Shown piece after piece: positions 7,328-14,412 of a stretch of DNA of 22,551 nucleotides. The stretch is taken from the NCBI GenBank assembly GCA_946886845.1, contig CAMPJH010000004.1, positions 1 to 22,551 of the forward strand, read 5' to 3'. Position 1 is the first letter of the stretch. The number at the start of each line of letters is the position of its first letter. The stretch comes from an uncultured Sphingomonas sp. (lineage in GTDB: Bacteria; Pseudomonadota; Alphaproteobacteria; Sphingomonadales; Sphingomonadaceae). The translations under genes were made by a program, and so were the position numbers. Under the pieces are notes generated by a model. The model ran no database searches and was not told where the DNA came from. It saw only the letters and a list, made by a program, of their open reading frames with translations.

Positions 7328-8297
7328 GGCCGGAGGCTTCCGAGGCGGTCGGCAGATCGTAATCGAGCTCGACCCAATCGCCTTCCTTGAGATCCGCGGC
7401 GGCGTCGCACCCCAGAGCGACCAGGTCCATCGAAACCCGGCCCAGTACCGGTAACGCGAATTCGCCGGCAAATGCCGTTCCTCGGGCGGAGAAGCCGCGA
7501 AGGTAGCCGTCGGCGTAACCGATGTTGACGATCGCCGCCTCGGTGTCGGCGACGGCGGCGAAGGCGGCGCCGTAGCCGCAGCTTTCGCCGGCGCGAACTG
7601 TGCGGCGCTGAACGATTTGAGCCTCGACCCGAGCTACCTGGCGGATGTTTCCATCGGCCTCGGGGCGAGGAACTCCGCCGTACAGCGCGAGGCCGGGACG
7701 AACGAGGTCGAAGCTATAGTCGGGCCCTAGGCAAATGCCTGCCGAATTGGCCAGGCTGTAACGCTCGGCCGGGATGGCCGCCTTCAGCTCGGAAAAGCGC
7801 TTAAGCTGGAGCGCGTTCATGTCGCTGGGCTCGTCGGCGCAGGCCAGATGGCTGTGCAGCGTGGCGATCGAGAGACCTTCGACGCAACCGACGTCTTCGG
7901 GCTCGAGGCCGAGCCGGTTCATGCCCGTGTCGATCATCACATCGCACCGCCGGTCGGGCGCGATCTGCTTCCAACGCGCGACCTGCTCGATGCTGTTGAG
8001 AACCGGCCGCGCGGTCGACTGCACGGCGGTATCGGCATCGTCCGCGCCGACCCCGTGCAGGACGACGAGCGAAGAATCGCCCGGAACCGGGCCAAGGTCC
8101 TCGGCTTCAGCATAGGTCGAGACGAAGAAGGTCCGGCAGCCGGCGTCGTACAGCGTCCGCATCGTCTCGCGTGCGCCGATCCCGTAGCCGTCCGCCTTGA
8201 TCGCCGCCCCGGCGGGCACTCCGGCGCGATCCTCGAGCCAGTGCCAATTGTGCTTAAGCGCGGCCCGGTCGAGCGTGAGGCGAAGCGGGCGGTGCAT
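7269..8297 (-). CDS. alr: Alanine racemase
   Basis: PLP enzyme interconverting L- and D-alanine for peptidoglycan. The 342-aa protein has the PLP lysine Lys34 in AAIKADGYGIG (family form AVVKADAYGHG), DTGMNRLG (123-130), the C-terminal catalytic Tyr242 in SCGYGAAF, and the NIGYADGY (258-265) and LGRVSMD (285-291) motifs. It ends with ERRWV, the usual type of C-terminus, so the overlap with nth reflects an nth extension, not an alr one. Its start lies 18 bp after the stop of the GFA-type gene on the same strand, suggesting cotranscription. Biosynthetic or catabolic use (alr or dadX) cannot be told apart; no amino-acid dehydrogenase gene is adjacent. Confidence 0.94.
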   Translation of the reverse strand: MHRPLRLTLDRAALKHNWHWLEDRAGVPAGAAIKADGYGIGARETMRTLYDAGCRTFFVSTYAEAEDLGPVPGDSSLVVLHGVGADDADTAVQSTARPVLNSIEQVARWKQIAPDRRCDVMIDTGMNRLGLEPEDVGCVEGLSIATLHSHLACADEPSDMNALQLKRFSELKAAIPAERYSLANSAGICLGPDYSFDLVRPGLALYGGVPRPEADGNIRQVARVEAQIVQRRTVRAGESCGYGAAFAAVADTEAAIVNIGYADGYLRGFSARGTAFAGEFALPVLGRVSMDLVALGCDAAADLKEGDWVELDYDLPTASEASGLSQYELLTTLGSRFERRWV

Positions 8298-8315
8298 TCG
8301 CCGGGCCTAGCCCCG

Positions 8316-8690
8316 CTAACCCTGCGCGTCGAGATTGGCCTTCGCGCTGCTCCAGTTGCGGCCGTCGAACGCTTCGATCGCAAGCTCGGGCGGCTCATCG
8401 AGGCACCTGGCGTTGACGCTCCACGAATCGGGGTGCGAGCGCGGCTGGTAGAAGCTCTTCACCCCGCAACGGCGGCAGAACAGATGCTCGGCCGCACCCG
8501 TGCCGAACCGATAGCTGGTCAAGGCGTCGCGGCCGGTGAGCAGCTCGAAGCGTTCGTGCGGCACGACGACGTGGATAAATCCGGTCATCCGGCACACCGA
8601 ACAATTGCAGTCGAGCGCCGGAACCGGCGGACCGGAAACCTCGGCCTCGAACCGTACCGCCCCGCAATGACAGCCGCCGCTCACTTTCAT
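8316..8690 (-). CDS. GFA (glutathione-dependent formaldehyde-activating enzyme)-type zinc protein
   Basis: Small zinc-binding protein of the GFA/CENP-V fold. From ATG at 8690 (MKVSGGCHCGAVRFE) it is 124 aa with the full set of Cys: C7xC9, C28xC30xxC33 in DCNCSVC, and C72xxC75 in FCRRCG. The frame remains open to 8882, but that longer version would run into urcA and add Arg/Ser-rich sequence before the domain, so the start at 8690 is chosen. Family members are often labelled S-(hydroxymethyl)glutathione synthase; no formaldehyde dehydrogenase gene is nearby, and the true substrate is unknown. It sits between urcA (43 bp) and alr (18 bp) on minus. Confidence 0.9.
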   Translation of the reverse strand: MKVSGGCHCGAVRFEAEVSGPPVPALDCNCSVCRMTGFIHVVVPHERFELLTGRDALTSYRFGTGAAEHLFCRRCGVKSFYQPRSHPDSWSVNARCLDEPPELAIEAFDGRNWSSAKANLDAQG

Positions 8691-8733
8691 GAACGGCGGC
8701 CTAGGTGCGCTTCGGCTGGGGAGCAAGCCTGCG

Positions 8734-9069
8734 CTAGGGTCGGGCGGCGACGACGATCGTGCCGTTGCGGCTGGCCAGCTGCTCGCTCCTGGTGCGCGCC
8801 TTAGCCAGGACATCGGAGCGGCATTGTCGCACCGTGTTCTTGCCTTTGAGATCGAGATCCGACGCCTTGCCGCACACCTCATGCGCGGCGATGACCAGCC
8901 TCTGGTCGAGCGCTCGCCGTCCGGCAGCGGTGGACAGGTTCAGATCGGCCGTCTGGACGACGCTAACATTGACGTCTTGGGCGACGGTCGGCTCGGCGAG
9001 AGCCGGAACCGCCTTGATGGCGACGGCGGTGATCAATGCCGAGGCGATGACGATACGAATGGCGGACAT
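8734..9069 (-). CDS. UrcA family secreted protein
   Basis: The 111-aa product has a signal peptide with likely cleavage after ALA (residues 23-25) and a small mature domain matching the UrcA family: VQTADLNLSTAAGRRALDQRLVIAAHEVCG, with Cys66 and Cys83 probably disulfide-bonded in the periplasm. The family is common in sphingomonads and caulobacters and has no established function. The start is supported by the AGAAGGAAG Shine-Dalgarno just upstream on minus. It is divergent from a LysR regulator whose probable operator lies between them, so regulation by that protein is plausible but inferred. Confidence 0.88.
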   Translation of the reverse strand: MSAIRIVIASALITAVAIKAVPALAEPTVAQDVNVSVVQTADLNLSTAAGRRALDQRLVIAAHEVCGKASDLDLKGKNTVRQCRSDVLAKARTRSEQLASRNGTIVVAARP

Positions 9070-9103
9070 GGTCGCTTCCTTCTGCTTCTAAAGCGACCTT
9101 CCA

Positions 9104-9131
9104 ATTAGTCCCGATTCGAAACTTACGTCAG
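9104..9131 (-). promoter_or_regulatory. Candidate promoter for urcA
   Basis: On minus, CTGACG (9131-9126) and ACTAAT (9109-9104) match the sigma-70 -35 and -10 hexamers at 4 of 6 positions each, with a 16-bp spacer. The predicted transcript would start near 9097, leaving a leader of about 28 nt that contains the Shine-Dalgarno. Hexamer matches this weak occur by chance; the support comes from position relative to the palindrome at 9151-9168. Confidence 0.35.
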
Positions 9132-9150
9132 CCACGATGTCGTGCTATCA

Positions 9151-9168
9151 TTCTGCAATATTGCAGAA
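9151..9168. promoter_or_regulatory. Perfect 18-bp palindrome, probable LysR operator
   Basis: TTCTGCAATATTGCAGAA is its own reverse complement over all 18 positions and is markedly AT-rich for this DNA. It lies in the divergent gap between urcA and the LysR gene, 36 bp before the LysR start codon and centred about 62 bp upstream of the predicted urcA transcription start. LysR-type regulators usually bind a dyad near -65 of their target promoter and repress themselves, so position and symmetry fit; the exact T-N11-A form is not present. Confidence 0.65.
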
Positions 9169-9204
9169 CGTCGACCCTCGATCGAAACGCTAGGATCGCT
9201 CACC

Positions 9205-10116
9205 ATGTTCGACTGGAACGACCTGCGCTATTTCCTTGCCGTCGCGCGGGAAGGCAGCACTCTTGCCGCCGGCCGCGCGCTGCGGGTCAGCCAGACAACG
9301 GTGGCGCGGCGGACTGCGGCACTGGAACGGGCGGTCGGCTTGCCGCTCTTCGAAAAGCGTCAGGCGGGTTACGTTCTGACCCCCGCCGGCGAGCAGCTGC
9401 TCCGACAGGCCGAGCAGGTCGAATTGGCCGCGAACAGCTTCGCGGAGGCGGCGGGAGGCGCGGCGCGCGATCTCAGCGGAACGGTCAGGATCACCACCGA
9501 GGAAATCTATGCGATCACACTGCTCGCTCCGTTGCTGACCGAGCTGCGCGAGCTTCACCCCGAAATCGTCATCGACCTCGATACCAGCCAGCAAATCCGC
9601 GATCTCGGCGCCGGCGAGGCCGATATCTCACTCCGGAGCACCAAGAGCCGGAGCCAGCCGGCGGGCCTGGCCGGGCGCCAGCTGTGCGTCGACGACTGGG
9701 CCCTCTACTGCAGCCGCGACTATGCGGCTCGTCACGGGGTCCCCGCCAGCCTGAAGGATCTCAACCAACACCCGTTCATCGGCGGCGGCGGCGGCAATCT
9801 GTGGGTCCACTACCAGGCCTGGCTGCAAGCGCTGGGACTGGAGCAGCAGGTGGCGATGCACCATGCGACATCCGGCGGGCTGCTGTCCGGCGTCCGTTCC
9901 GGCTTCGGGATCGCGGTTCTGCCGTGCGCCATCGCAGATGCCGAACCCGATCTCGTCCGCTGCCTGCCGCCGCGCGAGAATCATGGCCGCATCCTGTGGC
10001 TGTTCACGCACGAGCGGGTGCGCCACACGCCGCGCGTGCGGACGGTGATCGACTTCCTCTACGAGCGGCTCAGCCGCCACGTGCGTGACTTGCGCGCGAA
10101 GCGCGCCGCCGCCTGA
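9205..10116 (+). CDS. LysR family transcriptional regulator
   Basis: The 303-aa product has an N-terminal winged helix-turn-helix (FDWNDLRYFLAVAREGSTLAAGRALRVSQTTVARR, residues 2-36, then GLPLFEKRQAGYVLTPAGEQLL) and a C-terminal periplasmic-binding-protein-like effector domain (about 90-290). The effector is unknown. ATG 9205 is chosen because MFDWNDLRYFL is the standard opening of the family and an AGGA lies about 10 bp upstream; an in-frame start at 9142 would place the palindrome 9151-9168 inside the coding region. Divergent urcA is the most likely target besides itself. Its TGA directly abuts the glmS stop on the other strand (0 bp). Confidence 0.93.
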   Translation: MFDWNDLRYFLAVAREGSTLAAGRALRVSQTTVARRTAALERAVGLPLFEKRQAGYVLTPAGEQLLRQAEQVELAANSFAEAAGGAARDLSGTVRITTEEIYAITLLAPLLTELRELHPEIVIDLDTSQQIRDLGAGEADISLRSTKSRSQPAGLAGRQLCVDDWALYCSRDYAARHGVPASLKDLNQHPFIGGGGGNLWVHYQAWLQALGLEQQVAMHHATSGGLLSGVRSGFGIAVLPCAIADAEPDLVRCLPPRENHGRILWLFTHERVRHTPRVRTVIDFLYERLSRHVRDLRAKRAAA

Positions 10117-11940
10117 TTATTCGACGGTGACGCTCTTCGCCAAATTGCGGGGTTGGTCGACGTCGGTGCCCTTGAGCACCGCCACGTGATAGGCGAGCAG
10201 CTGCACCGGCACCGCATAGACAATCGGCGCGATCAGCGGGTGGACCTCGGGCATTTCGATTGTCGCCAGGCAGCCCTCGCCCGCTTCCTCGATGCCGCGA
10301 GCGTCGCTGATCAGGATGATCTTGCCGCCGCGGGCGCGCACTTCCTGCATGTTGCTGACGGTCTTCTCGAACAGCGGCCCGGACGGCGCCAGGACAATCA
10401 CCGGGACGTCCTCGTCGATCAGCGCGATCGGTCCGTGCTTCATTTCTCCAGCGGCATAACCTTCGGCATGGATGTAGCTGATTTCCTTGAGCTTTAGCGC
10501 GCCCTCGAGCGCCATCGGATAATAAGGGCCGCGGCCGAGGTAGAGGACGTCGCGGGCGGGCGCGACGAGATGCGCCATGGCGGCGATGTCGTCGTCATGG
10601 CCGAGCGCCGCGTTGAGCGCGGCTGGCACCTGCTGGAGGTCGGCGACGATGTCGCGCTCCTCGTCGCGGCCGATAACGCCCCGCGCGCAGGCGAGGTTGG
10701 CGGCGAGCGCGGCCAGCACGGCCAGCTGGCAGGTGAACGCCTTGGTCGAGGCGACCCCGATCTCGGGACCGGCGTGGGTCGGGAGCAGCAGGTCGGCCTC
10801 GCGCGCCATCGAGCTGGTCGGAACGTTGACGACCACCGCGATCCGCTGCTGCTCGGCCCTGGCGTGGCGAAGCGCGGCAAGCGTGTCGGCGGTCTCGCCC
10901 GACTGGCTGACGAACAGCGCCAGCCCACCCGGCTCGAGCACCGGGTTGCGATAGCGGAACTCGGAAGCGACATCGATGTCCACCGGGACCCGGGCGAATT
11001 GCTCGATCCAATATTTGGCGACGAGACCGGCGTAATAGCTGGTGCCGCAGGCGACGATGGTGATCCGGTCGATCGCGGCCAGGTCGAAGCTGATGTCGGG
11101 AAGCGCGACCTCGCCTTCGAACGGGCGGATATAGCTCTGCAGGGTCTGGGCGACGACGATCGGCTGCTCGAAGATCTCCTTCTGCATGTAATGGCCGTAA
11201 TTGCCCTTCTCGACCGGCGTCGATGTCGCGCCGGATTCGACGATCTCGCGCTCGACGGGTGCATTGTCGCGGTCGAAGATGTGGATGCCGTCGCGGCGGA
11301 CCACCGCCCAATCGCCTTCCTCGAGATAAGCGATCCGCTGGGTCCAGGGCGCCACCGCGATCGCGTCCGATCCCAGGTAGTTTTCGCCTTTTCCGTAGCC
11401 GACGGTCAGCGGGGCGCCCATTCGCGCGCCGATCACGAGGTCGGGATGGTCGCGGAACAGAAAGGCCATGGCGAAGGCGCCCTGCAGTCGCGGCAGGATC
11501 GCGGCGACCGCCTCCTGCGGGCCCATTCCCCCCTCCATCTCGCGGGCGACGAGATGGCCGACGACCTCGGTGTCGGTTTCGCTTTCGAACTTGCGCCCTT
11601 GCGCGATCAGCTCGTCGCGAAGCGGCTTGAAGTTCTCGATGATGCCGTTGTGGACCAGGGCGACCGGGCCGACGATGTGCGGATGGGCGTTGCCGACGGT
11701 CGGCGCGCCGTGGGTCGCCCAGCGGGTGTGCGCGATCCCGACCGTTCCGGCGAGCGGATGGGCGTCGAGCTCGCGCTTCAAATTCTCGAGCTTGCCCTCG
11801 GCCCGGCGCCGCTCGAACTTGCCGCGGTCGACCGTGCAGATCCCGGCCGAATCATAGCCGCGATACTCGAGCCGCTTGAGGCCGTCGAACAGCCGCGACG
11901 CGACCGGCTTGTCCCCGACGATCCCGACAATCCCGCACAT
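10117..11940 (-). CDS. glmS: Glutamine--fructose-6-phosphate aminotransferase (isomerizing)
   Basis: Makes glucosamine 6-phosphate from fructose 6-phosphate and glutamine, the first step to UDP-GlcNAc for peptidoglycan and lipid A. The 607-aa length is typical. After Met1 comes the nucleophile Cys2 (CGIVGIVGD) of the glutaminase domain, with RWATHGAPTVGNAHPH further on; the isomerase half has two SIS domains (VACGTSYYAGLVAKYWIE, SQSGETADTLAALRHA) and the protein ends PRNLAKSVTVE, the conserved C-terminus. Its start follows the glmU stop with no spacing, so glmU-glmS form an operon covering two non-adjacent steps of the same pathway. No glmS ribozyme is expected or seen. Confidence 0.97.
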   Translation of the reverse strand: MCGIVGIVGDKPVASRLFDGLKRLEYRGYDSAGICTVDRGKFERRRAEGKLENLKRELDAHPLAGTVGIAHTRWATHGAPTVGNAHPHIVGPVALVHNGIIENFKPLRDELIAQGRKFESETDTEVVGHLVAREMEGGMGPQEAVAAILPRLQGAFAMAFLFRDHPDLVIGARMGAPLTVGYGKGENYLGSDAIAVAPWTQRIAYLEEGDWAVVRRDGIHIFDRDNAPVEREIVESGATSTPVEKGNYGHYMQKEIFEQPIVVAQTLQSYIRPFEGEVALPDISFDLAAIDRITIVACGTSYYAGLVAKYWIEQFARVPVDIDVASEFRYRNPVLEPGGLALFVSQSGETADTLAALRHARAEQQRIAVVVNVPTSSMAREADLLLPTHAGPEIGVASTKAFTCQLAVLAALAANLACARGVIGRDEERDIVADLQQVPAALNAALGHDDDIAAMAHLVAPARDVLYLGRGPYYPMALEGALKLKEISYIHAEGYAAGEMKHGPIALIDEDVPVIVLAPSGPLFEKTVSNMQEVRARGGKIILISDARGIEEAGEGCLATIEMPEVHPLIAPIVYAVPVQLLAYHVAVLKGTDVDQPRNLAKSVTVE

Positions 11941-13296
11941 CTATTGCGCGGCCTTCTTCGTCATCCGATCGCGGAACCGCCTCGCCCAGCCGGCGACGCC
12001 TTTCTGCTCGCTTCGCTCCACGGCCAGGCTGTCCGGGTCGACGTCGCTGGTGATGACCGACCCGGCGCCGACGATGGCGCCGTCGCCGATCGTCACCGGC
12101 GCCACCAAGGCGGTGTTCGAGCCGATAAAGGCGCCCTCGCCGATGACCGTCCGATATTTGCCGAAGCCGTCGTAATTGCAGGTGATCGTGCCGGCGCCGA
12201 TGTTGGCGCCGCTGCCGATTTCGGCATCGCCGACATAGGACAGATGATTGACCTTGGCGCTGGCGGCGACCTTGGCGTTCTTGAGCTCGACGAAATTGCC
12301 GACTTTCGATCGTTCGCCGAGGGTGGTGCCGGGACGGATCCGGGCGAACGGCCCGATCGAGGCGCGGGTGCCGATGATCGCGCCTTCGATGTGGCTGAAG
12401 GCCTTGATGGTCGCTCCGTCGGCCACCTCGACGCCGGGGCCGAACACCACGTGCGGCTCGACCGTGACGTCGCGGCCGAGCTTCGTGTCATAAGCGAACC
12501 ACACGCTTTCAGGGTCGATCAGGGTCGCGCCTTCGTCGAGCACCTGCTCGCGGCGGCGGCGCTGCCATTCGAGCTCGAGATGAGCAAGCTCGGCGCGGCT
12601 GTTGACCCCGGCGGTCTCGTACGGGTCGCCCTCGATCACCACCGCCTCGCGCCCCTCCGACGCCGCGATATTGACCACGTCGGGCAGATAATATTCGCCG
12701 GCGGCATTGTCGTTCTTCACCTGGCCGAGCCAGCGCAGCAGGTCGGGCGCCCGAATCGCCATCATTCCGGAGTTGCACAGGCGGACCTCGCGCTCCTCCG
12801 GGGTGGCGTCGCGATACTCGACCATCTTGGCGATCCGATCGCCCTCGCCGAGGATGATCCGCCCATAGGCGCCGGGATCGGCTGGCTTCGAAGCCAGCAC
12901 GACGATCCCCGGACCGTCGGCGCCATTGAGCCGCTCGAGCATCCGGGCCAAGGTCGCCGGTTCGACGAACGGGGTGTCGCCATAAAGGACGAGCACCGCA
13001 CCGTCATAGCCGCTTAGCGAATCCTTCGCCTGCAGGACGGCGTGCCCGGTGCCTTTCTGCTCGGCCTGGTGAGCGACCGCGACGTCGCGCTCGCTCAAGG
13101 TGCGCTCGACCTGGTCCCGGCCTTTGCCGACCACGACCACGCGCTTGCTTGCGCCGAGGCCGTCGACCCGGTCGAGCAGGTGCAGAAGCAGAGGTTGCGA
13201 CGCGATCGGGTGCAGCACCTTGTGCGTGTCGGAACGCATCCGCGTCCCCTGGCCCGCGGCGAGGATCACGACGGCGAAATCGGGCACCTGGCTCAT
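11941..13296 (-). CDS. glmU: Bifunctional UDP-N-acetylglucosamine pyrophosphorylase / glucosamine-1-phosphate N-acetyltransferase
   Basis: Acetylates glucosamine 1-phosphate and then couples it to UTP, giving UDP-GlcNAc. From ATG 13296 it is 451 aa. The uridyltransferase domain opens with VVILAAGQGTRMRSDTHKVLHP, the nucleotide-binding loop; the C-terminal half is a left-handed beta helix of hexapeptide repeats (IGPFARIRPGTTLG..., GAGTITCNYDGFGKYRTVIG, VAPVTIGDGAIVGAGSVI). GGAGG at 13301-13297 touches the ATG directly, too close for use, but is 9 nt before an in-frame GTG at 13287, so the real start may be GTG 13287 (448 aa). A frame extension to 13347 adds only non-conserved sequence. Operon with glmS. 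Confidence 0.96.
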   Translation of the reverse strand: MSQVPDFAVVILAAGQGTRMRSDTHKVLHPIASQPLLLHLLDRVDGLGASKRVVVVGKGRDQVERTLSERDVAVAHQAEQKGTGHAVLQAKDSLSGYDGAVLVLYGDTPFVEPATLARMLERLNGADGPGIVVLASKPADPGAYGRIILGEGDRIAKMVEYRDATPEEREVRLCNSGMMAIRAPDLLRWLGQVKNDNAAGEYYLPDVVNIAASEGREAVVIEGDPYETAGVNSRAELAHLELEWQRRRREQVLDEGATLIDPESVWFAYDTKLGRDVTVEPHVVFGPGVEVADGATIKAFSHIEGAIIGTRASIGPFARIRPGTTLGERSKVGNFVELKNAKVAASAKVNHLSYVGDAEIGSGANIGAGTITCNYDGFGKYRTVIGEGAFIGSNTALVAPVTIGDGAIVGAGSVITSDVDPDSLAVERSEQKGVAGWARRFRDRMTKKAAQ

Positions 13297-13301
13297 CCTC
13301 C
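13297..13301 (-). promoter_or_regulatory. Shine-Dalgarno of glmU that questions its start codon
   Basis: On minus this reads GGAGG and is immediately followed by ATG (13296-13294), with GTG at 13287-13285 in the same frame. Zero spacing is unsuitable for the ATG, and 9 nt is acceptable for the GTG. The site therefore favours GTG initiation, although the ATG remains the conventional annotation. Confidence 0.45.
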
Positions 13302-13318
13302 GGGCTGAATGGCATGAG

Positions 13319-13338
13319 CCACTGGTCAGCGCCAGTGG
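13319..13338 (-). other. Stem-loop in the glmU leader
   Basis: CCACTGG (13319-13325) and CCAGTGG (13332-13338) form a perfect 7-bp stem with a 6-nt loop. It lies about 18 bp upstream of the glmU Shine-Dalgarno and 12 bp from the terminator of the preceding operon, so it would be within or at the start of the glmU mRNA leader. It may be an operator or an RNA element; the sequence alone does not decide. Confidence 0.4.
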
Positions 13339-13349
13339 CGGCGGCAACG

Positions 13350-13376
13350 AAAAAGGGCGGCCCGCCGGCCGCCCTT
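13350..13376 (-). terminator. Intrinsic terminator of the tonB-exbB-exbD-exbD operon
   Basis: AAGGGCGGCC (13353-13362) and GGCCGCCCTT (13367-13376) form a perfect 10-bp GC-rich stem with a 4-nt loop. Read on minus, the stem runs straight into five T (complement of A at 13350-13354), which is the standard rho-independent form. It lies 25 bp after the stop of the last exbD gene. Read on plus there is no T-run after the stem, so it should act mainly on minus-strand transcripts. Confidence 0.9.
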
Positions 13377-13401
13377 CAAGAGGAAAGTATCGAAATGCCG
13401 A

Positions 13402-13833
13402 TCAGAAAGTCGCGTAGGCCTCGTTGCCGACAAAGCCCATTTTCTCGACGTGGGCACGCTTGGTGATGGCGAGGACTTCGTCGACGAGCTCATAGCGAGC
13501 ATTGGGCTCCGGCTGGAGGTGAAGCTCCGGAATCGGGTCCATCTGCTGGGTCGCGTCGAGATACAGCCGAAGCTGCTGTGGCGAGACCGGGGCGCCGTTC
13601 CACAATATCTGGTTCGAGGCGGTCACCACGACCTTGTTCTTCACCGGGTCGATCGGCGGCGGCGGCATGTCGGTCTGGTCCTGCGGAAGGTCCAGCTTCA
13701 CCGCGTGCGACTGCACCGGGATGGTGATGATGAACATGATCAGCAGCACCAGGAGCACGTCGATCAAAGGGACAACGTTCATGTCCATCATCGGCTCACC
13801 CTTAGGGTTGTCGGTGCTGGTCTGCATTGCCAT
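13402..13833 (-). CDS. exbD: ExbD/TolR biopolymer transport protein, second copy
   Basis: Inner-membrane subunit of the proton-driven ExbB-ExbD-TonB motor. The 143-aa product has a short cytoplasmic start, one membrane segment (about 21-41) with the key Asp25 in MNVVPLIDVLLVLLIMF, and a periplasmic domain from about residue 42 to the end. It has no Cys. AGGAG lies 9 nt before the ATG at 13833. It is the last gene of the operon, 12 bp after the first exbD. The arrangement tonB-exbB-exbD1-exbD2 resembles that known in Xanthomonas, where the second ExbD has a separate role; the role here is unknown. Confidence 0.93.
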   Translation of the reverse strand: MAMQTSTDNPKGEPMMDMNVVPLIDVLLVLLIMFIITIPVQSHAVKLDLPQDQTDMPPPPIDPVKNKVVVTASNQILWNGAPVSPQQLRLYLDATQQMDPIPELHLQPEPNARYELVDEVLAITKRAHVEKMGFVGNEAYATF

Positions 13834-13845
13834 TAAAAGGAACTC

Positions 13846-14340
13846 CTATCCTGCGCGGACGCCGGAGAGCGGCGGCGGCTCGGAAATGAACCCGATCCGC
13901 GCGAAGCCCGCGCGCTGCATGGTGAAGACGGCACCGCCGATGCACCGGTACGGAGTGTCGACGTCGCCGCGGATATGCGCTTCCGGCATCGTTTCCTCGG
14001 TGAGGTTCTCGACACCGCCGACAGCAGCGATCTGGTCCTCGAGCTTCTTCACTGCCCGGTTGAGCAGCTCCTCGCTGTTGACCTTGGTCATGTTCCAATA
14101 GACCTCGCAGGTGCCGCCGGGGCCGCCGCGGACCGTCAGCGAGACGTTCTCCGGCTTGGTCGTCGTCGGCTCGTAGCGGACGTTCGGCAATTGCACCGGA
14201 ACCGTCTGGATGATGACCGGCACGGTGACCAGGAAGATGATCAGCATCACCAGCATCGTGTCAGCCAGAGGGATGACGTTGATGTCGGAAATGGCGGATT
14301 CTTCGTCGTCGCCGTCAGCCGGGCCTACGTTCATTGCCAT
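13846..14340 (-). CDS. exbD: ExbD/TolR biopolymer transport protein, first copy
   Basis: The 164-aa product has an acidic cytoplasmic N-terminus (ADGDDEESAISD), a membrane segment (about 20-44) with the key Asp27 in INVIPLADTMLVMLIIF, and a periplasmic domain larger than that of its neighbour. The extra length includes an insert around GGPGGTCEVYWNM and PYRCIGGAV with two Cys (78 and 133) that could form a disulfide; the other copy has none. The -PLAD- form differs from the commoner -PL(I/V)D-. It probably pairs with ExbB as the main motor subunit or forms mixed dimers with the second copy, which is inference. ATG at 14340 or 14334 are both possible starts (MAM). Confidence 0.93.
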   Translation of the reverse strand: MAMNVGPADGDDEESAISDINVIPLADTMLVMLIIFLVTVPVIIQTVPVQLPNVRYEPTTTKPENVSLTVRGGPGGTCEVYWNMTKVNSEELLNRAVKKLEDQIAAVGGVENLTEETMPEAHIRGDVDTPYRCIGGAVFTMQRAGFARIGFISEPPPLSGVRAG

Positions 14341-14372
14341 CGATAATGCGCCTTCATTCTACCGCCTTGAGG

Positions 14373-14400
14373 GGCCGGACCGCGAACAGGCGGGCCGGCC
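14373..14400 (-). other. Intercistronic stem-loop between exbB and exbD
   Basis: Bases 14373-14383 (GGCCGGACCGC) and 14390-14400 (GCGGGCCGGCC) pair over 11 positions with a single A.G mismatch and a 6-nt loop. The structure starts 12 nt after the exbB stop on minus and is not followed by a T-run. It may protect the exbB 3' end or lower expression of the following exbD genes. Confidence 0.5.
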
Positions 14401-14412
14401 ATTCGAGCTTGC

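Noticed and set aside
8691..8882. N-terminal extension of the GFA-type gene
   Set aside because: It overlaps the urcA coding region on the same strand and adds Arg/Ser-rich sequence with no domain; the Cys-rich domain starts at 8690.
10570..13017. An 815-codon open frame on plus, antisense to glmS and glmU
   Set aside because: It covers two unmistakable genes in the opposite direction, has no recognisable domain, and is rich in Asp, Arg, Gly and Ala as expected from the complement of GC-biased codons.
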